64,000 nucleotides of DNA from a bacterium A37T11 (GCA_900109895.1 FOBR01000004.1:186001-250000), one strand, 5' to 3'. Shown: positions 21,901 through 30,668, counted from the first letter of the stretch. Notes: a model not told the origin generated them from the letters alone. Made by a program: numbers and translations.

Positions 21901-22358
21901 GCCATTGGTTGCCCTTTCTCATCCGTGATCTTGCCCTTAACCTCCGTCTGTTGTACCGGGACATTGACCACTGAAAATCCTGTTACAACATTTCCTCCCC
22001 GTTTGGCGACCAGGATGGTTTTTTCATTGATATCAAAGCTAAAAGATTGGTCTTTAACTAGCAGCTTTAAAAAATCGTCCAATTCCATATGAGCCACATT
22101 CATACTGACAGGTTTTGCAAATTTCACCACCTGCGAGTTGTATAATACCATATAACCAGTCTGGTCTTCAATTGCAGCAAATACATCCGTAATCGGCATG
22201 TTTTTGGACTGAAGTGTGATCGTCTGCGACAGCGATGCTGCACTTACATGCAGGCATCCTACTAACAGCAGCACCGATGTTATTTTCATAATTAAGAATA
22301 ACTGATGTTTAGCCATAGGCTTTGTTAAGCCCACAGACTGTAATACATATTTTTTCAT
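18921..22358 (-). CDS. SusC/RagA TonB-dependent receptor with STN signalling domain
   Basis: A 1145-residue outer-membrane importer. After a signal peptide (to about residue 45, SAASLSQ) comes the STN domain (about 50-115) that contacts FecR, then a carboxypeptidase-regulatory-like domain (about 138-215), the plug (about 225-345, VVVGYGSQSRATVTGSI and GVILITTKRGG) and the 22-strand barrel. It works with the SusD lipoprotein just downstream. The STN domain and the FecR/sigma genes immediately upstream predict ligand-induced autoregulation by trans-envelope signalling. The gap to fecR is 188 bp and has only a weak CAGGGG/CCCCTG hairpin at 22434-22460. Confidence 0.95.
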   Translation of the reverse strand: MKKYVLQSVGLTKPMAKHQLFLIMKITSVLLLVGCLHVSAASLSQTITLQSKNMPITDVFAAIEDQTGYMVLYNSQVVKFAKPVSMNVAHMELDDFLKLLVKDQSFSFDINEKTILVAKRGGNVVTGFSVVNVPVQQTEVKGKITDEKGQPMAGVTVTIKGTTKTVASNENGTYEIALSAPKDVLVFTMVGYKTVEKVASAGPMIDVVMVEELSNLDEVVVVGYGSQSRATVTGSIASVSNKEINTSTNGNVVNNLAGKLPGLRVTQRTGEPGDYATDFDIRGFGAPLIVVDGVPRSTFNRLDPAEIESISVLKDASAAVYGVKGGNGVILITTKRGGNGKTQFNLSSTFGATTPSNAPHTLDAYQYAVLTDESYLNAGNNNLPFSQEDIAKYKDGTLPSTDWYNLVVRKYSPVQQHNISASGSTDKVKYFLSLGYYGEQGMWKSGDLDAKRYNFRSNLTANLTKDLQAEVLLNGIIDSKNSPSETTYPIMQSLWRQIPTTSVFANDNPAYFNNTFDAAHPLAITNSDISGYDDRTTKTFNGSFALNYKIPAVQGLKLRALFAYDNDYGINKVWKKAFNVYNYDPITDAYTIAGTRNAPSNLTQAYSENTSTTAQLSMEYENTFNLNHHVKGLLLGEERKYNGTGFNGHREFSLDAVDQLYAGNSLNQSTTSSNIDPNVNEGLVGRLNYDYSGRYLLEGSFRYDGSSKFAEGHKWGFFPAVSAGWRISEEPFLKNKFGFVQNLKLRASYGKLGDDGSSTYQYLMGYNYPNSNYVFGNSLVNGLGFRGMSNQNLTWYTSTLINVGLDADLFNNKLHTEVDVFSKKRVGLLATRNLSLPGTVGAGLPQENLNSDQTLGLELTLSHSNKIGEVAYNISGNVSFTRTKNLYVERAASKNSYRNWRDNNAYRWNDNYFGLKVISQFTSMDEIKNSPIEDGNGNRNVLPGDLKYEDLNKDGIIDGDDWQNVGRNSHTPEINFGLTLNVQWKGFDINALFQGATNYTVSYLGSVALDGPLAWGGNGLDVFMDRWHKADLFDPNSAWIPGKYPSTRTKSGTTTSAEWNYQPSDFWLKDATYLRLKSLQIGYTFPANMFKSTDIIKSLRVYINGFDLFTWSGLNSLIDPEHTNDSYGNKYPTITSYNFGIDLTF

Positions 22359-22546
22359 TAACTTTGTTACGTTTGGATAGTTTATAATCCGGTTTTCTCG
22401 ATTGGGTGGATAAATGTTGGTATCCGAACATCTCAGGGGCGTGCAGCAAACACTCCCCTGTTCTGTTATTACATTTGTTGGTCTATCACGCCGTATTCAT
22501 ATTGTTCATAATTTAGTTTATTTACCCCGTTTTTTTAAATTGGTCC

Positions 22547-23701
22547 TTACTTTATGATTAGCTTTCTGCCTTCCATTTTATAGTCAATCCCTGAATTCGC
22601 CAGGAAGGTCAATAAGACGGATAGCTGTACTTTACGGCTCATTTTCCCCGAAAATAACTCATGGGGTATGGTTCCTTGGTAACTGAAATCAATATCATAC
22701 CAGCGTGCTATTTGCGGCAACATATCCTGCAATGGTGTGTCTTTAAAATAGAATATGCCGTTACGCCATGCTGTAGCGGCCATTACGTCTGCTTGCCGCT
22801 TTTTCAGGTCACCGGAAGCTGCCAGCACAGTCTCTTCACCGGGTTTCAGCTCAGCAGATAACTTTCCATTGGTGTTCACGCGTACTTTTCCGTTTACTAG
22901 CGTAGTGATTACATTTGGAGACCCCTCATACGCATTCACATTTAGCTCCGTACCCAACACATAAACCTCCTGCCCGTTAGTCCTTACCACAAATGGAACT
23001 GGGTTACCAGCTGCAGATGGCCGGTTATTCACTATGAAGTATCCTTCTCCCGTCAATTTAACCTCGCGCCTGCCTGTTTTAAAATGGGCAGGATAACTTA
23101 GGGAACTGGCTGCATTTAACCAGACTTTCGTACCATCTGGCAACACAATCTGATACTGCCCACCATTGGGGGTCGTTATTATATTATCACCTTCTTCGGC
23201 CTGTGTCATCTCATTTTTTCCAGGATGAAATACGACAGATCCATCAGCATATTTCACCACATTATGTGCGATAATTATGCCTGCCTGCTGCTGATTAAGG
23301 GCTACCTTTCTTCCGTCAGCCAGGGTGAGCACAGCCTTGTTACCCCCCGGAACGATCGAGGTTTGCAACACCTTATTTGCTCCTGGCTTTGACTTCTGCC
23401 AAGGTTGGTAAAAGTTAGCCGCCACAAGAGAGGTCGTTAGCAATACTGCTGCCGCATAATAAAACCACCTCTTAAAGAAGATTTTTTGAGGTTGACGATC
23501 TATAAATGATAGCAGCCGGCTTTCCATCTCAGCTCTTAACCGCTCTTTTCCATCCGGGCCGAGCTCCGCAAAAGCATCCACACGGCCATCGAGCAGCACA
23601 TCCCAGCTCTCCAGCAACCGGATTTCTTCAGGGGTAGCCTCCCCTGCCAGATACCGATCCAGGATCTTTTTTAACTCGTCGCGATTGTCATAAACGGCCA
23701 T
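22547..23701 (-). CDS. FecR-family anti-sigma factor
   Basis: A 384-residue protein. A cytoplasmic N-terminal part with a conserved helical anti-sigma region (residues 1-75) is followed by one membrane helix (about 82-100), the FecR domain (about 170-265, TPNGGQYQIVLPDGTKVWLNAASS) and a C-terminal DUF4974-like domain (about 310-384) that should receive the signal from the STN domain of SusC. It lies between the ECF sigma gene and the SusC gene, so the three form a sensor circuit. Its length is a useful reference for the second FecR in the window, which carries an insertion. Confidence 0.93.
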   Translation of the reverse strand: MAVYDNRDELKKILDRYLAGEATPEEIRLLESWDVLLDGRVDAFAELGPDGKERLRAEMESRLLSFIDRQPQKIFFKRWFYYAAAVLLTTSLVAANFYQPWQKSKPGANKVLQTSIVPGGNKAVLTLADGRKVALNQQQAGIIIAHNVVKYADGSVVFHPGKNEMTQAEEGDNIITTPNGGQYQIVLPDGTKVWLNAASSLSYPAHFKTGRREVKLTGEGYFIVNNRPSAAGNPVPFVVRTNGQEVYVLGTELNVNAYEGSPNVITTLVNGKVRVNTNGKLSAELKPGEETVLAASGDLKKRQADVMAATAWRNGIFYFKDTPLQDMLPQIARWYDIDFSYQGTIPHELFSGKMSRKVQLSVLLTFLANSGIDYKMEGRKLIIK

Positions 23702-23790
23702 AATTTCCTCTAGTCACAAGCGCGACTAGCACGCCCTCTTATGTATGTGACCAAAGGCTTAAAAAGTCCCAAAAAAATTTTATCTTTTTT

Positions 23791-24381
23791 TTAAGAGATC
23801 CAAGCGGTGAGCAGTGTGAGGATCATTCCGGTTAGCAGGTAGTGCATATATTTCTGCTGCAAATGGGTATAGACCGTGTTTAACTGGTTTTGGACGGTTT
23901 TTCTGGACACGCCCAGACGGGTCGCTATTTCTTCGGTAGACAGGCTTTCTTCATAGTGCAGCAGAAAAACTTTCCGTCGCTTTTCGGGCAGCGCTTCAAT
24001 CCAATGGTCCAACAACTGGCGCAGCTCCTTAGTTAACAGCTGGTCATCGGTAAAAAGTGAAGAGGCAATCGTTTCTTCAAATTCTTGGTAATATCGTGTC
24101 TCCAACGGCATTTTGGCTAAACGCTTATAGGTCATGAAACGCATAGCACTGTGCAGATAGGCCCCCAGGGTGGTTGCTTCCAGACTTTCGCGCCGTTTCC
24201 ATACATCCGTGAACAATTCTTGCACCAAGTCCTGGCATTGTTCGCGATCACGCAGCCGGTTATAGGCCGTAGCATATAACGAAGACCAGTATTGGTTATA
24301 AAGTTGGGTGAATGCGCGTTCATCTCCCCGGCGCAATGCCTGCAAAAGCTCCTGATCGTTGCCGGGTGTGAATGGTGACAT
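23791..24381 (-). CDS. ECF-type RNA polymerase sigma factor
   Basis: A 196-residue protein. Region 2 (about residues 25-95) has DLVQELFTDVWKRRESL, and region 4 (about 125-180) has a sigma-70 helix-turn-helix in LSTEEIATRLGVSRKTVQNQL. A hydrophobic C-terminal tail follows, usual for the Bacteroidota FecI-like group. It is first in the sigma-FecR-SusC-SusD-DUF3823 order. It begins 46 bp after the ABC permease-peptidase gene, so read-through from that gene is possible. Confidence 0.93.
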   Translation of the reverse strand: MSPFTPGNDQELLQALRRGDERAFTQLYNQYWSSLYATAYNRLRDREQCQDLVQELFTDVWKRRESLEATTLGAYLHSAMRFMTYKRLAKMPLETRYYQEFEETIASSLFTDDQLLTKELRQLLDHWIEALPEKRRKVFLLHYEESLSTEEIATRLGVSRKTVQNQLNTVYTHLQQKYMHYLLTGMILTLLTAWIS

Positions 24382-24427
24382 CTGTTTATAATTACGGGGC
24401 TAAAATTAGCAAAGGTTTTTGGCACCG

Positions 24428-27400
24428 TCAAATATCTTTCACATTATCATCGCTTATCCGGTCTATCAGTTTAAGGTAAGGATCAATGCCCACTTTTACA
24501 GGTTGGCCTTTCACCCGAAATTTCAGTTCATGTTCCCCAGCCTGGAGTTTATATTTTTTCAGGAATAACGGATTGGTTTGGCGCCGGCCCGAACTATCCT
24601 GAGTTTCTGCAGCAAAAACTCCAATATCTATATAATCCGCCATATTGCTAGCTGGCTTTTCATTCCCTTTGGCATCGGCATAAAATTTTTTGGTAGAGAC
24701 CTTCAGCGTCACCTCGTACTCGCCCTTGGCCTTTGCCGGAGTTACCCGGACATCCAGGATGCGGTTGTCGTATAAAGTGATCTTTCTCCAGGTATCTTCC
24801 AGGTAGTACGTCAGCGAATCGGGCACATGCCTGGCAATCGCGTCATACAAGTCGTGGCTTCCGGCAAAAGGTGGTTCCTCGCGAAACGCAAATTTTTCCC
24901 TGAATTCGCGCAACGCCTTATTGAGGGTGTCCACGCCAATTAAGTCCTGCAAACCGTATAAAATGAGTGACCCTTTATTGTACCATTGATATGGCCGGTT
25001 ACAATCTATAAACGTATTTTCTTTTTTTGCCTCATTGGCCCTACCTCGCAGATAGTCGTCCAACTCATTTTTTAGAAAACGCTTCATGTTGTCCTTACCA
25101 TATTTTCTTTGAGTCAGGATGAGAGCCGTATATTCGGCAAGCGCCTCAGATATCAGGTTGGATCCACGGGTATAATTGGGTACCACTTGGTGGCCCCACC
25201 ACTGGTGAGCCAGCTCATGGGCCGTTACAAAATAGGCATAGTCAAATTTATCGGGATTCCTGAAGTCTGCTGTAAAGCCAAATGCCTCCGAATAGGAAAC
25301 TGTATTGGGAAAAGACTGCGCAAACATCCGGTACTTCGGGAATTCTAATAGGCGCATCTGGGGAAACTGAAAATCGCCGTACTGCTGCGAATAGTAGGCG
25401 ATACCATCCTTAAATGCAGCAAGGAAGCGATCGAGATTTGCCGTATGCGCCGCATGGTAGTACAACTCCAGGGGTATCTTTTTCCCGGATGGCAACACTG
25501 CATGCCCATATTTGGTCGCGTAGCTAGCAGAGACAACATCAAAAAAGAGATCTACTTTAGGGCTTTTCTGTATGTAGCGATAGTAGTTGCGCCCCTTCTC
25601 TTCCCACTTCTTTTCAAGTTTGCCGGGGGCAATGGCGATTTGGCCTGCCGAAGTCCCTACCGTGATATCCATAGATACCAAATCCGCGTCGTCGTTAAAC
25701 AGCAATGTGCGTATACCTTTCGGGTCGTCAAAAGAAGGGTATTCTTCTTCTTTGGCCGGCAATTTATACTTTTTCCGTTTTTCATCACTATTCAGTTCGT
25801 TTCCGGGGTCATAGCCAATGGTAGGCAGGCCGCCAGCATAAAAAGTACCATTATGCAAAATATCCGTCCCCAGCCCATTATTGCCAAAACCGGTGTAATC
25901 AATGGTTGAATGGATGACCAGTATAGCCGTATCACCCGGAGACATCGGTTTAGCGAGTGTATATATCCGGTATTTACTAGTATCCGCGGCATTTCTTAAG
26001 AAATTGAATTTTCCGCGCTCATAGATTAGCGGGAAGCTGGCAGTCAAAGATTCCCCGTTCCAGGTTATGCTGTATTCAGTTAGCCCGGCCCCATCCAGGT
26101 GCAAAGTCCGGATAACAGAATCGGTCTTATTAACCAATGGAATGCGGGCTTCCAACAGTACCTTTCGCTTTTGTGGGTAAATATCGGCTTTCATCACGAT
26201 CGATATCACCTTCGGTTGTAGCAGGCCTTGGAATTTTTTCAGTTTTTTTTCATATAACGATTGGCGGTAGCTACTCTCGCTACTGGACAAATAGTTATTC
26301 AATACGCTTACATTATAATAGGTATACCCCCCCACTGCCAGAAAACCAATAAGGAATACCACGCACAGCAACGCCATTCTTTCCTTGAATTGCTGCCTGA
26401 ACTGTTTCCATCTGGTTTTCCACCCTTCTGCTACGCCACGCGGATAAGCCGCCGCCGCAAAAACGAGCAATATGCCCCCAAACAACAGCCAATACAGGTT
26501 GTACCAGAAGACACCACTGGCCATGCTGCTGATGCCATCCATGTCTGACCAGGAATACGTAGGCGTGTAGGAGTAGAAAAACAGGTTGTAGTCCATCTCT
26601 CCGTAATTACGAAGCATAAACATTACGATCCAGATCAGTAGCCCTACAGCATGTCCGGCAAATTTATTGTTAACCAATATATGCACTGCAAAAGAAAGGA
26701 TCACAATTTGGAGATATTGTGGGAAACCGATCGCAAACAACTCCAGGAAGTAAACCCTGAAATTGAAATCAAAATACCCTTTTAACACCTGAACAATGAC
26801 CCCTGCCACTAGGGGAATGGCACACAGGAACAAAGCCAGCGCACTTAGCCCCAACAGCTTTGCCCCGTAAACTACCCAATTGGGCGTAGGAAGCGCATCA
26901 TTGATCAGCGAAAATCCACTTCCCTTTTCGCGGTGCACCGCCTCCCCCGTATAAAAAATGATGATGATAAAAATAAAAACCAGATAATTGTAGTTTTTGT
27001 ATTCCATCAGGTTGACCGTAAGCGGGTAGGGAGTCACCCCATAAGTGGTATCCCCAATCCAGAAATCAATAAACAAAAATATCAGTCCGCCACCCAGAAT
27101 TGCCTTAAAATAATTATCACGCCAGATCTGAAGAAACTCCAAGCGGCCCAGGTTCAGCATAATCTTACGATAATAACCCTTACTGAAGGCTATAGAAACA
27201 TCCGGCAGCGCTTTCCGTGATACAGGCGCCGACACCTCATCTGCAACCATCATTTTCTTTGAGCGTGTAGCTCCAAAGAACCGTTCGAAACTAAATCGCC
27301 AGTAAGTCAAACCGATTATCAGTAAGGTCGCACTGAGCCAAATGATCCGGTTCCACAACAAATATCCCTGAATCGGGACAATTACCGAATTTTTCTCTGC

Positions 27401-28078
27401 GGGGGTATAGTACCTAACCGTTAAGGTAAATGAATTAGTAGCAAACGGGTCCAATAGTTTCACCAAATTGTGATTTTCAACATCCCTTACCAGAAAATTG
27501 CCTAGCAGATATCCAATAAACAATAGAATACTGCCCGTATAGATCACCTTCACGTCCCTGAAGGAAGCGACCAATCCAAAAAAGATGGCAGACGATAAAA
27601 ACAAGTTGGAAAGTGTGAGGGTCAGATACGGTTGCACATACGGCCACAGATGATTAGGACCAATGCGTTCAGCCGGTACCCAGTCAAAGAGTGGGCCGAT
27701 CAATGTACCCACAAATAGCCCACTGGAAAGCGAGGTGCCAATAAAGAACACAAACAAGAGGGAACCCAGAAAGCGCCCCCAGAAATATCCGGCTTTGCTA
27801 ATGGGCAGGCTCAAGTACCAGCTTTTGGTTCCATGCTCAATGTCGCGATACAGGGGTACCCCCATCACCGCCGAGCACACCAGCATCATGATCATGCTAA
27901 AATATACGTTAAATTGGGCAATAATTACCGGCGCATTGTGAAATACCTTTTCACTGGCAGGAGAACTACCTGTAGCGGTTACCAGGACCCCTAATATAAA
28001 GAATACCAGAAAATAAATATAGGTCGCCGGCCTGCGGATTCGGTAGGCGATCTCGAAGCGAAAGATTTGCCAAAACAT
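24428..28078 (-). CDS. ABC transporter permease fused to M1-family aminopeptidase
   Basis: A 1216-residue protein with two halves. Residues 1 to about 600 contain about twelve membrane helices arranged as two ABC-2-like permease blocks. From about 600 to the end is an extracytoplasmic M1 peptidase-like region, with zinc motif HELAH at 954-958 and the third ligand Glu in ISEALAEY 19 residues later, as I recall for this family rather than the usual 18. The downstream-in-sequence ABC ATPase gene is 11 bp upstream in the transcript, so the two form one transporter. The fusion suggests peptide processing coupled to export or to membrane remodelling. The transported substrate is unknown. Confidence 0.88.
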   Translation of the reverse strand: MFWQIFRFEIAYRIRRPATYIYFLVFFILGVLVTATGSSPASEKVFHNAPVIIAQFNVYFSMIMMLVCSAVMGVPLYRDIEHGTKSWYLSLPISKAGYFWGRFLGSLLFVFFIGTSLSSGLFVGTLIGPLFDWVPAERIGPNHLWPYVQPYLTLTLSNLFLSSAIFFGLVASFRDVKVIYTGSILLFIGYLLGNFLVRDVENHNLVKLLDPFATNSFTLTVRYYTPAEKNSVIVPIQGYLLWNRIIWLSATLLIIGLTYWRFSFERFFGATRSKKMMVADEVSAPVSRKALPDVSIAFSKGYYRKIMLNLGRLEFLQIWRDNYFKAILGGGLIFLFIDFWIGDTTYGVTPYPLTVNLMEYKNYNYLVFIFIIIIFYTGEAVHREKGSGFSLINDALPTPNWVVYGAKLLGLSALALFLCAIPLVAGVIVQVLKGYFDFNFRVYFLELFAIGFPQYLQIVILSFAVHILVNNKFAGHAVGLLIWIVMFMLRNYGEMDYNLFFYSYTPTYSWSDMDGISSMASGVFWYNLYWLLFGGILLVFAAAAYPRGVAEGWKTRWKQFRQQFKERMALLCVVFLIGFLAVGGYTYYNVSVLNNYLSSSESSYRQSLYEKKLKKFQGLLQPKVISIVMKADIYPQKRKVLLEARIPLVNKTDSVIRTLHLDGAGLTEYSITWNGESLTASFPLIYERGKFNFLRNAADTSKYRIYTLAKPMSPGDTAILVIHSTIDYTGFGNNGLGTDILHNGTFYAGGLPTIGYDPGNELNSDEKRKKYKLPAKEEEYPSFDDPKGIRTLLFNDDADLVSMDITVGTSAGQIAIAPGKLEKKWEEKGRNYYRYIQKSPKVDLFFDVVSASYATKYGHAVLPSGKKIPLELYYHAAHTANLDRFLAAFKDGIAYYSQQYGDFQFPQMRLLEFPKYRMFAQSFPNTVSYSEAFGFTADFRNPDKFDYAYFVTAHELAHQWWGHQVVPNYTRGSNLISEALAEYTALILTQRKYGKDNMKRFLKNELDDYLRGRANEAKKENTFIDCNRPYQWYNKGSLILYGLQDLIGVDTLNKALREFREKFAFREEPPFAGSHDLYDAIARHVPDSLTYYLEDTWRKITLYDNRILDVRVTPAKAKGEYEVTLKVSTKKFYADAKGNEKPASNMADYIDIGVFAAETQDSSGRRQTNPLFLKKYKLQAGEHELKFRVKGQPVKVGIDPYLKLIDRISDDNVKDI

Positions 28079-28088
28079 AGCTCGGGAA

Positions 28089-28976
28089 TTAAAGGGTGAT
28101 CACTTCTGTTCTTTCAGAGATTGTATTAAAGTATACATCCTCCAAACCTGCAGGTACAGACACAAACCCATTATCTGGATGCAGCTCGCTGATGATGCGT
28201 ATGGCCAGTTTCCCTCCTTTGATCTGCGTAGAAATAACTTTATAATTATCCTTATAGGTATCAATCTCTTCCTGTTCGATGACTTTGGTAAAAACCTGGC
28301 CTTCCACCAGTTTTACCGCTTCATCCGGCTGTCCGTGAAAAAGTACCTCTCCATCGCAGATAATGGCAAAATCAGCACACAGTGTTTTCACGTCCTCCAC
28401 AATATGAGTGGACAAAATGACAATTGTCTCCTGCCCTATTTGGCTGAGCAAATTATAAAAACGATTACGTTCGGCTGGATCCAACCCTGCGGTAGGTTCA
28501 TCGACAATGACCAGCCGGGGTTGGCCTATCAGTGCCTGCGCTATGCCAAACCGTTGCTTCATTCCTCCAGAGTAAGTTCCCAAATTTTTTTTGCAGTGTT
28601 TTGTCAGGTTCACCTTCTCAAAAATTGCAGCCAGCAAGGCTTTACGTTCTGCTTTATTATGAATGCCTTTAAGTTGTGCTATATGATCCAGTAACTGTTC
28701 AGCAGATACCTTTGGATACACCCCAAAATCCTGCGGCAGATACCCTAACCACTGCCTTACGGCGGTTTTATCTTTCAGCACATCCACGTTGTCCAACAAA
28801 ATATTTCCGGAATCCGCTTCCTGCAGCGTGGCAATCGTACGCATCAACGATGATTTTCCGGCCCCATTTGGGCCTAACAGGCCAAACATGCCTGGCTTAA
28901 TGTGAAGGGTGATCCCCTTTAAGGCTTGTACCCCGTTTGGATAGGTTTTGGTTAACGCGTCGATGTTTAATTCCAT
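28089..28976 (-). CDS. ABC transporter ATP-binding protein
   Basis: A 295-residue ATPase read from ATG at 28976 (MELNIDALTKTYPNG); an in-frame start 48 bp further up would add residues that do not fit the family. Walker A GPNGAGKSS (about residue 39), Q-loop, ABC signature YSGGMKQRFGIAQAL, Walker B LVIVDEPTAGLDP and the H-loop STHIVED are all intact. A C-terminal extension of about 75 residues follows the nucleotide-binding domain. It is the motor for the permease-peptidase fusion encoded 10 bp downstream. Confidence 0.93.
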   Translation of the reverse strand: MELNIDALTKTYPNGVQALKGITLHIKPGMFGLLGPNGAGKSSLMRTIATLQEADSGNILLDNVDVLKDKTAVRQWLGYLPQDFGVYPKVSAEQLLDHIAQLKGIHNKAERKALLAAIFEKVNLTKHCKKNLGTYSGGMKQRFGIAQALIGQPRLVIVDEPTAGLDPAERNRFYNLLSQIGQETIVILSTHIVEDVKTLCADFAIICDGEVLFHGQPDEAVKLVEGQVFTKVIEQEEIDTYKDNYKVISTQIKGGKLAIRIISELHPDNGFVSVPAGLEDVYFNTISERTEVITL

Positions 28977-29148
28977 AAAATCAATTATTAAGATGAATGA
29001 ATCAGAAACAGTGCAATTTACCAAAATTGTTTGGATATAAACAAGTTTTTATAATGGGCTATTTTGTTATCGAAAATATGATATACCTGTATACCATTAA
29101 CTTTAAATTCCAGCAAGGCATCCTGATGATGGTTTTGTTGCATCAGCT

Positions 29149-29174
29149 AAAAATACCCACAATGGGGTATTTTT
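29149..29174. repeat. 10-bp inverted repeat between divergent ABC and LuxR genes
   Basis: AAAAATACCC at 29149-29158 and its exact complement at 29165-29174 with a 6-base loop. It lies between two divergently transcribed genes and overlaps the predicted -33 area of the LuxR promoter, so an operator or a hairpin are both possible. Confidence 0.6.
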
Positions 29175-29200
29175 ATCGGTTGTGTTATTGAATACCTTTG
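29171..29200 (+). promoter_or_regulatory. predicted promoter of the LuxR-type regulator gene
   Basis: TACCTTTG at 29193-29200 is an exact match to the Bacteroidota -7 box TAnnTTTG, with a T-run in place of a clear TTTG at the -33 position 18 bp upstream. The start codon is 41 bp downstream. Confidence 0.5.
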
Positions 29201-29240
29201 GTCCATGAATTAAATATTTACTTACCTAGATCTCATTAAC

Positions 29241-29525
29241 ATGCTCACTGATCAACAAGCGGCTATTTTACCAGAATATGGTAATAAACGCACCACTCCC
29301 ATCTCAAATGCTTATTCTGTTTTAACCAAAAGGTCAATTTTTTCCAAAAGGGAGACCGAGATTTTATTTTGGATGGCAGAAGGCTTGACTAGTAAGGAAA
29401 TTGCCCTTAAATTGTATGTGAGTGAACATACCATTATCAACCACCGTAAAAATATGCAGGAGAAATCTGGTGTCCCGAATGCTGTTGCACTGGTAAGCTA
29501 TGCCATTAGAAATGGTTTTATTTAA
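29241..29525 (+). CDS. small LuxR/GerE-type DNA-binding regulator
   Basis: A 94-residue protein consisting of about 30 unassigned N-terminal residues and a LuxR-type helix-turn-helix (residues about 32-94): FSKRETEILFWMAEGLTSKE, then the recognition region VSEHTIINHRKNM. There is no receiver or ligand domain, so it is either a stand-alone regulator or one that senses through its short N terminus. It is divergent from the ABC/peptidase genes and preceded by a palindrome that could be its operator. A hairpin follows the gene. Confidence 0.85.
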   Translation: MLTDQQAAILPEYGNKRTTPISNAYSVLTKRSIFSKRETEILFWMAEGLTSKEIALKLYVSEHTIINHRKNMQEKSGVPNAVALVSYAIRNGFI

Positions 29526-29544
29526 TTTTTGTCTTTAGATACTA

Positions 29545-29578
29545 ATTCTTTCCGGGCTGGTCGTGGCCCGGACAGAAT
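29545..29578 (+). terminator. hairpin after the LuxR-type gene
   Basis: Arms TCCGGGC (29551-29557) and GCCCGGA (29566-29572), extended by ATTCT/AGAAT across one mismatch. It starts 20 bp after the stop codon. The T-tract after the stem is poor. Confidence 0.55.
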
Positions 29579-29606
29579 CCATGGTTTAAAAATAATCCAA
29601 CCTTAG

Positions 29607-30110
29607 GATATATTGACGCTTTTTCAGGAAAAAAGATTTAAAGCCCACTGGTTTGCTACCGGTACGCCTACATTTTTGTTAAAGTTGTTAAGGAAAGTAG
29701 ATGATTACTCCGCGGTATTAACCGATTCCATTCAGGTAGATTATGGTTTCGAGACACAACAAACGCTTGAAAATCTAAAATTAGTACCGTTATTATTTCA
29801 AACAGGCTACTTGACGATGAAAGCCGATAATATACAGGAAAGTAAATTTGACCTTCGGATACCTAATGAAGAGGTAAGAAAGGCCCTTCTTGAATACTTA
29901 GTAAACGATTATATTCGTAACGAAGAGAATACCACACTATACAACCTGGCTGCCAACCTAAAAGAAGCTTTCACTAAAGGCGATACAGCCCTTGCCGCGG
30001 AATACCAGAAAGTACTCTATAGCAATGCGGCTTACCATCAAGGAAATGATAACGAAGATTATGCTTTTAACAAGGGTGGTATCGCTTTTGAGGAAGAATT
30101 GTTATCCTAG
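29607..30110 (+). pseudogene. remnant of an AAA-ATPase-like / PD-(D/E)XK-nuclease gene
   Basis: An open stretch of about 168 codons whose sequence (FQEKRFKAHWFATGTPTFLLKLL, then DLRIPNEEVRKALLEYLVNDY) matches from memory the middle of the roughly 520-residue AAA-ATPase_like/PDDEXK_9 proteins common in Bacteroidota. The N-terminal P-loop ATPase half is missing (an in-frame TAG lies at 29604) and the C-terminal nuclease part is cut at the FEEELLS end, just where the catalytic domain would start. No other frame nearby continues it. Only a TTG at 29613 could start translation. It is best read as a decayed fragment rather than a working gene. Confidence 0.75.
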
Positions 30111-30131
30111 AAAATACTTCATAACCCATCA

Positions 30132-30668
30132 TTAAATCAACACATATTTATTCACCTTTCCACCCCATTCTTCTCCCGGGATGGTGCGAACGATTTTGTT
30201 GCGGGGATGCTTACCCAGCAATACTGCTATTTTATTGTGGGGCACTACTACTTCGGCCTTAAGTGCATCGGCTATCTCGGTGAGGGTACGGGGCTTTTTC
30301 AGGAATTTGGTTTTCAGGAGCTCATCCAGGAAGGGGGCCAGTTTGGTACGGGGTTGCTTGGGTAAATCGGCTTTATATTTTTTTATGTTGTCTTTCAAAT
30401 GCCGGATGTGCTCTGGCATTTGTTCAAAAGACGGAATGGTAAAGTTGGGATTTAGAAATTCATAAATTTTTACTCCGAATAACTCGGCATATTTACCAAC
30501 GCTATCAATGCCCAGGTTTACTTCACCGGTTTCTATTTTTATAATATAAGATCCGTCTGTCCCCATAAACTCGCCCAACTTTCTTCTGGACAATTTTGCC
30601 GCCAAACGGTACTTCATCAACTGCTTCCCAAAAAGTACTTTGGCACTTACATCTATCTGATCAACCAA
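30132..30668 (-). CDS. XRE-family helix-turn-helix regulator
   Basis: A 178-residue protein. An XRE/Cro-type helix-turn-helix covers about residues 14-70 (FGKQLMKYRLAAKLSRRKLG, then TDGSYIIKIETGEVNLGID). The C-terminal 90 residues are basic and unassigned, with PHNKIAVLLGKHPRNKIVR near the end. The frame has no ATG before residue 18; TTG at 30668 is the only start that keeps the whole N terminus. It is transcribed away from the non-coding leader and could control it. It lies at the left border of the accessory segment. Confidence 0.8.
   Translation of the reverse strand: MVDQIDVSAKVLFGKQLMKYRLAAKLSRRKLGEFMGTDGSYIIKIETGEVNLGIDSVGKYAELFGVKIYEFLNPNFTIPSFEQMPEHIRHLKDNIKKYKADLPKQPRTKLAPFLDELLKTKFLKKPRTLTEIADALKAEVVVPHNKIAVLLGKHPRNKIVRTIPGEEWGGKVNKYVLI

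Noticed and set aside
22434-22460. CAGGGG/CCCCTG stem between fecR and susC at the first Sus locus
   Set aside because: Short arms with a long loop and no T-tract; a functional terminator or attenuator cannot be supported.
28977-29024. A longer N terminus for the ABC ATPase starting at 29024
   Set aside because: The extra 16 residues do not fit the family and the ATG at 28976 begins the standard ABC fold.
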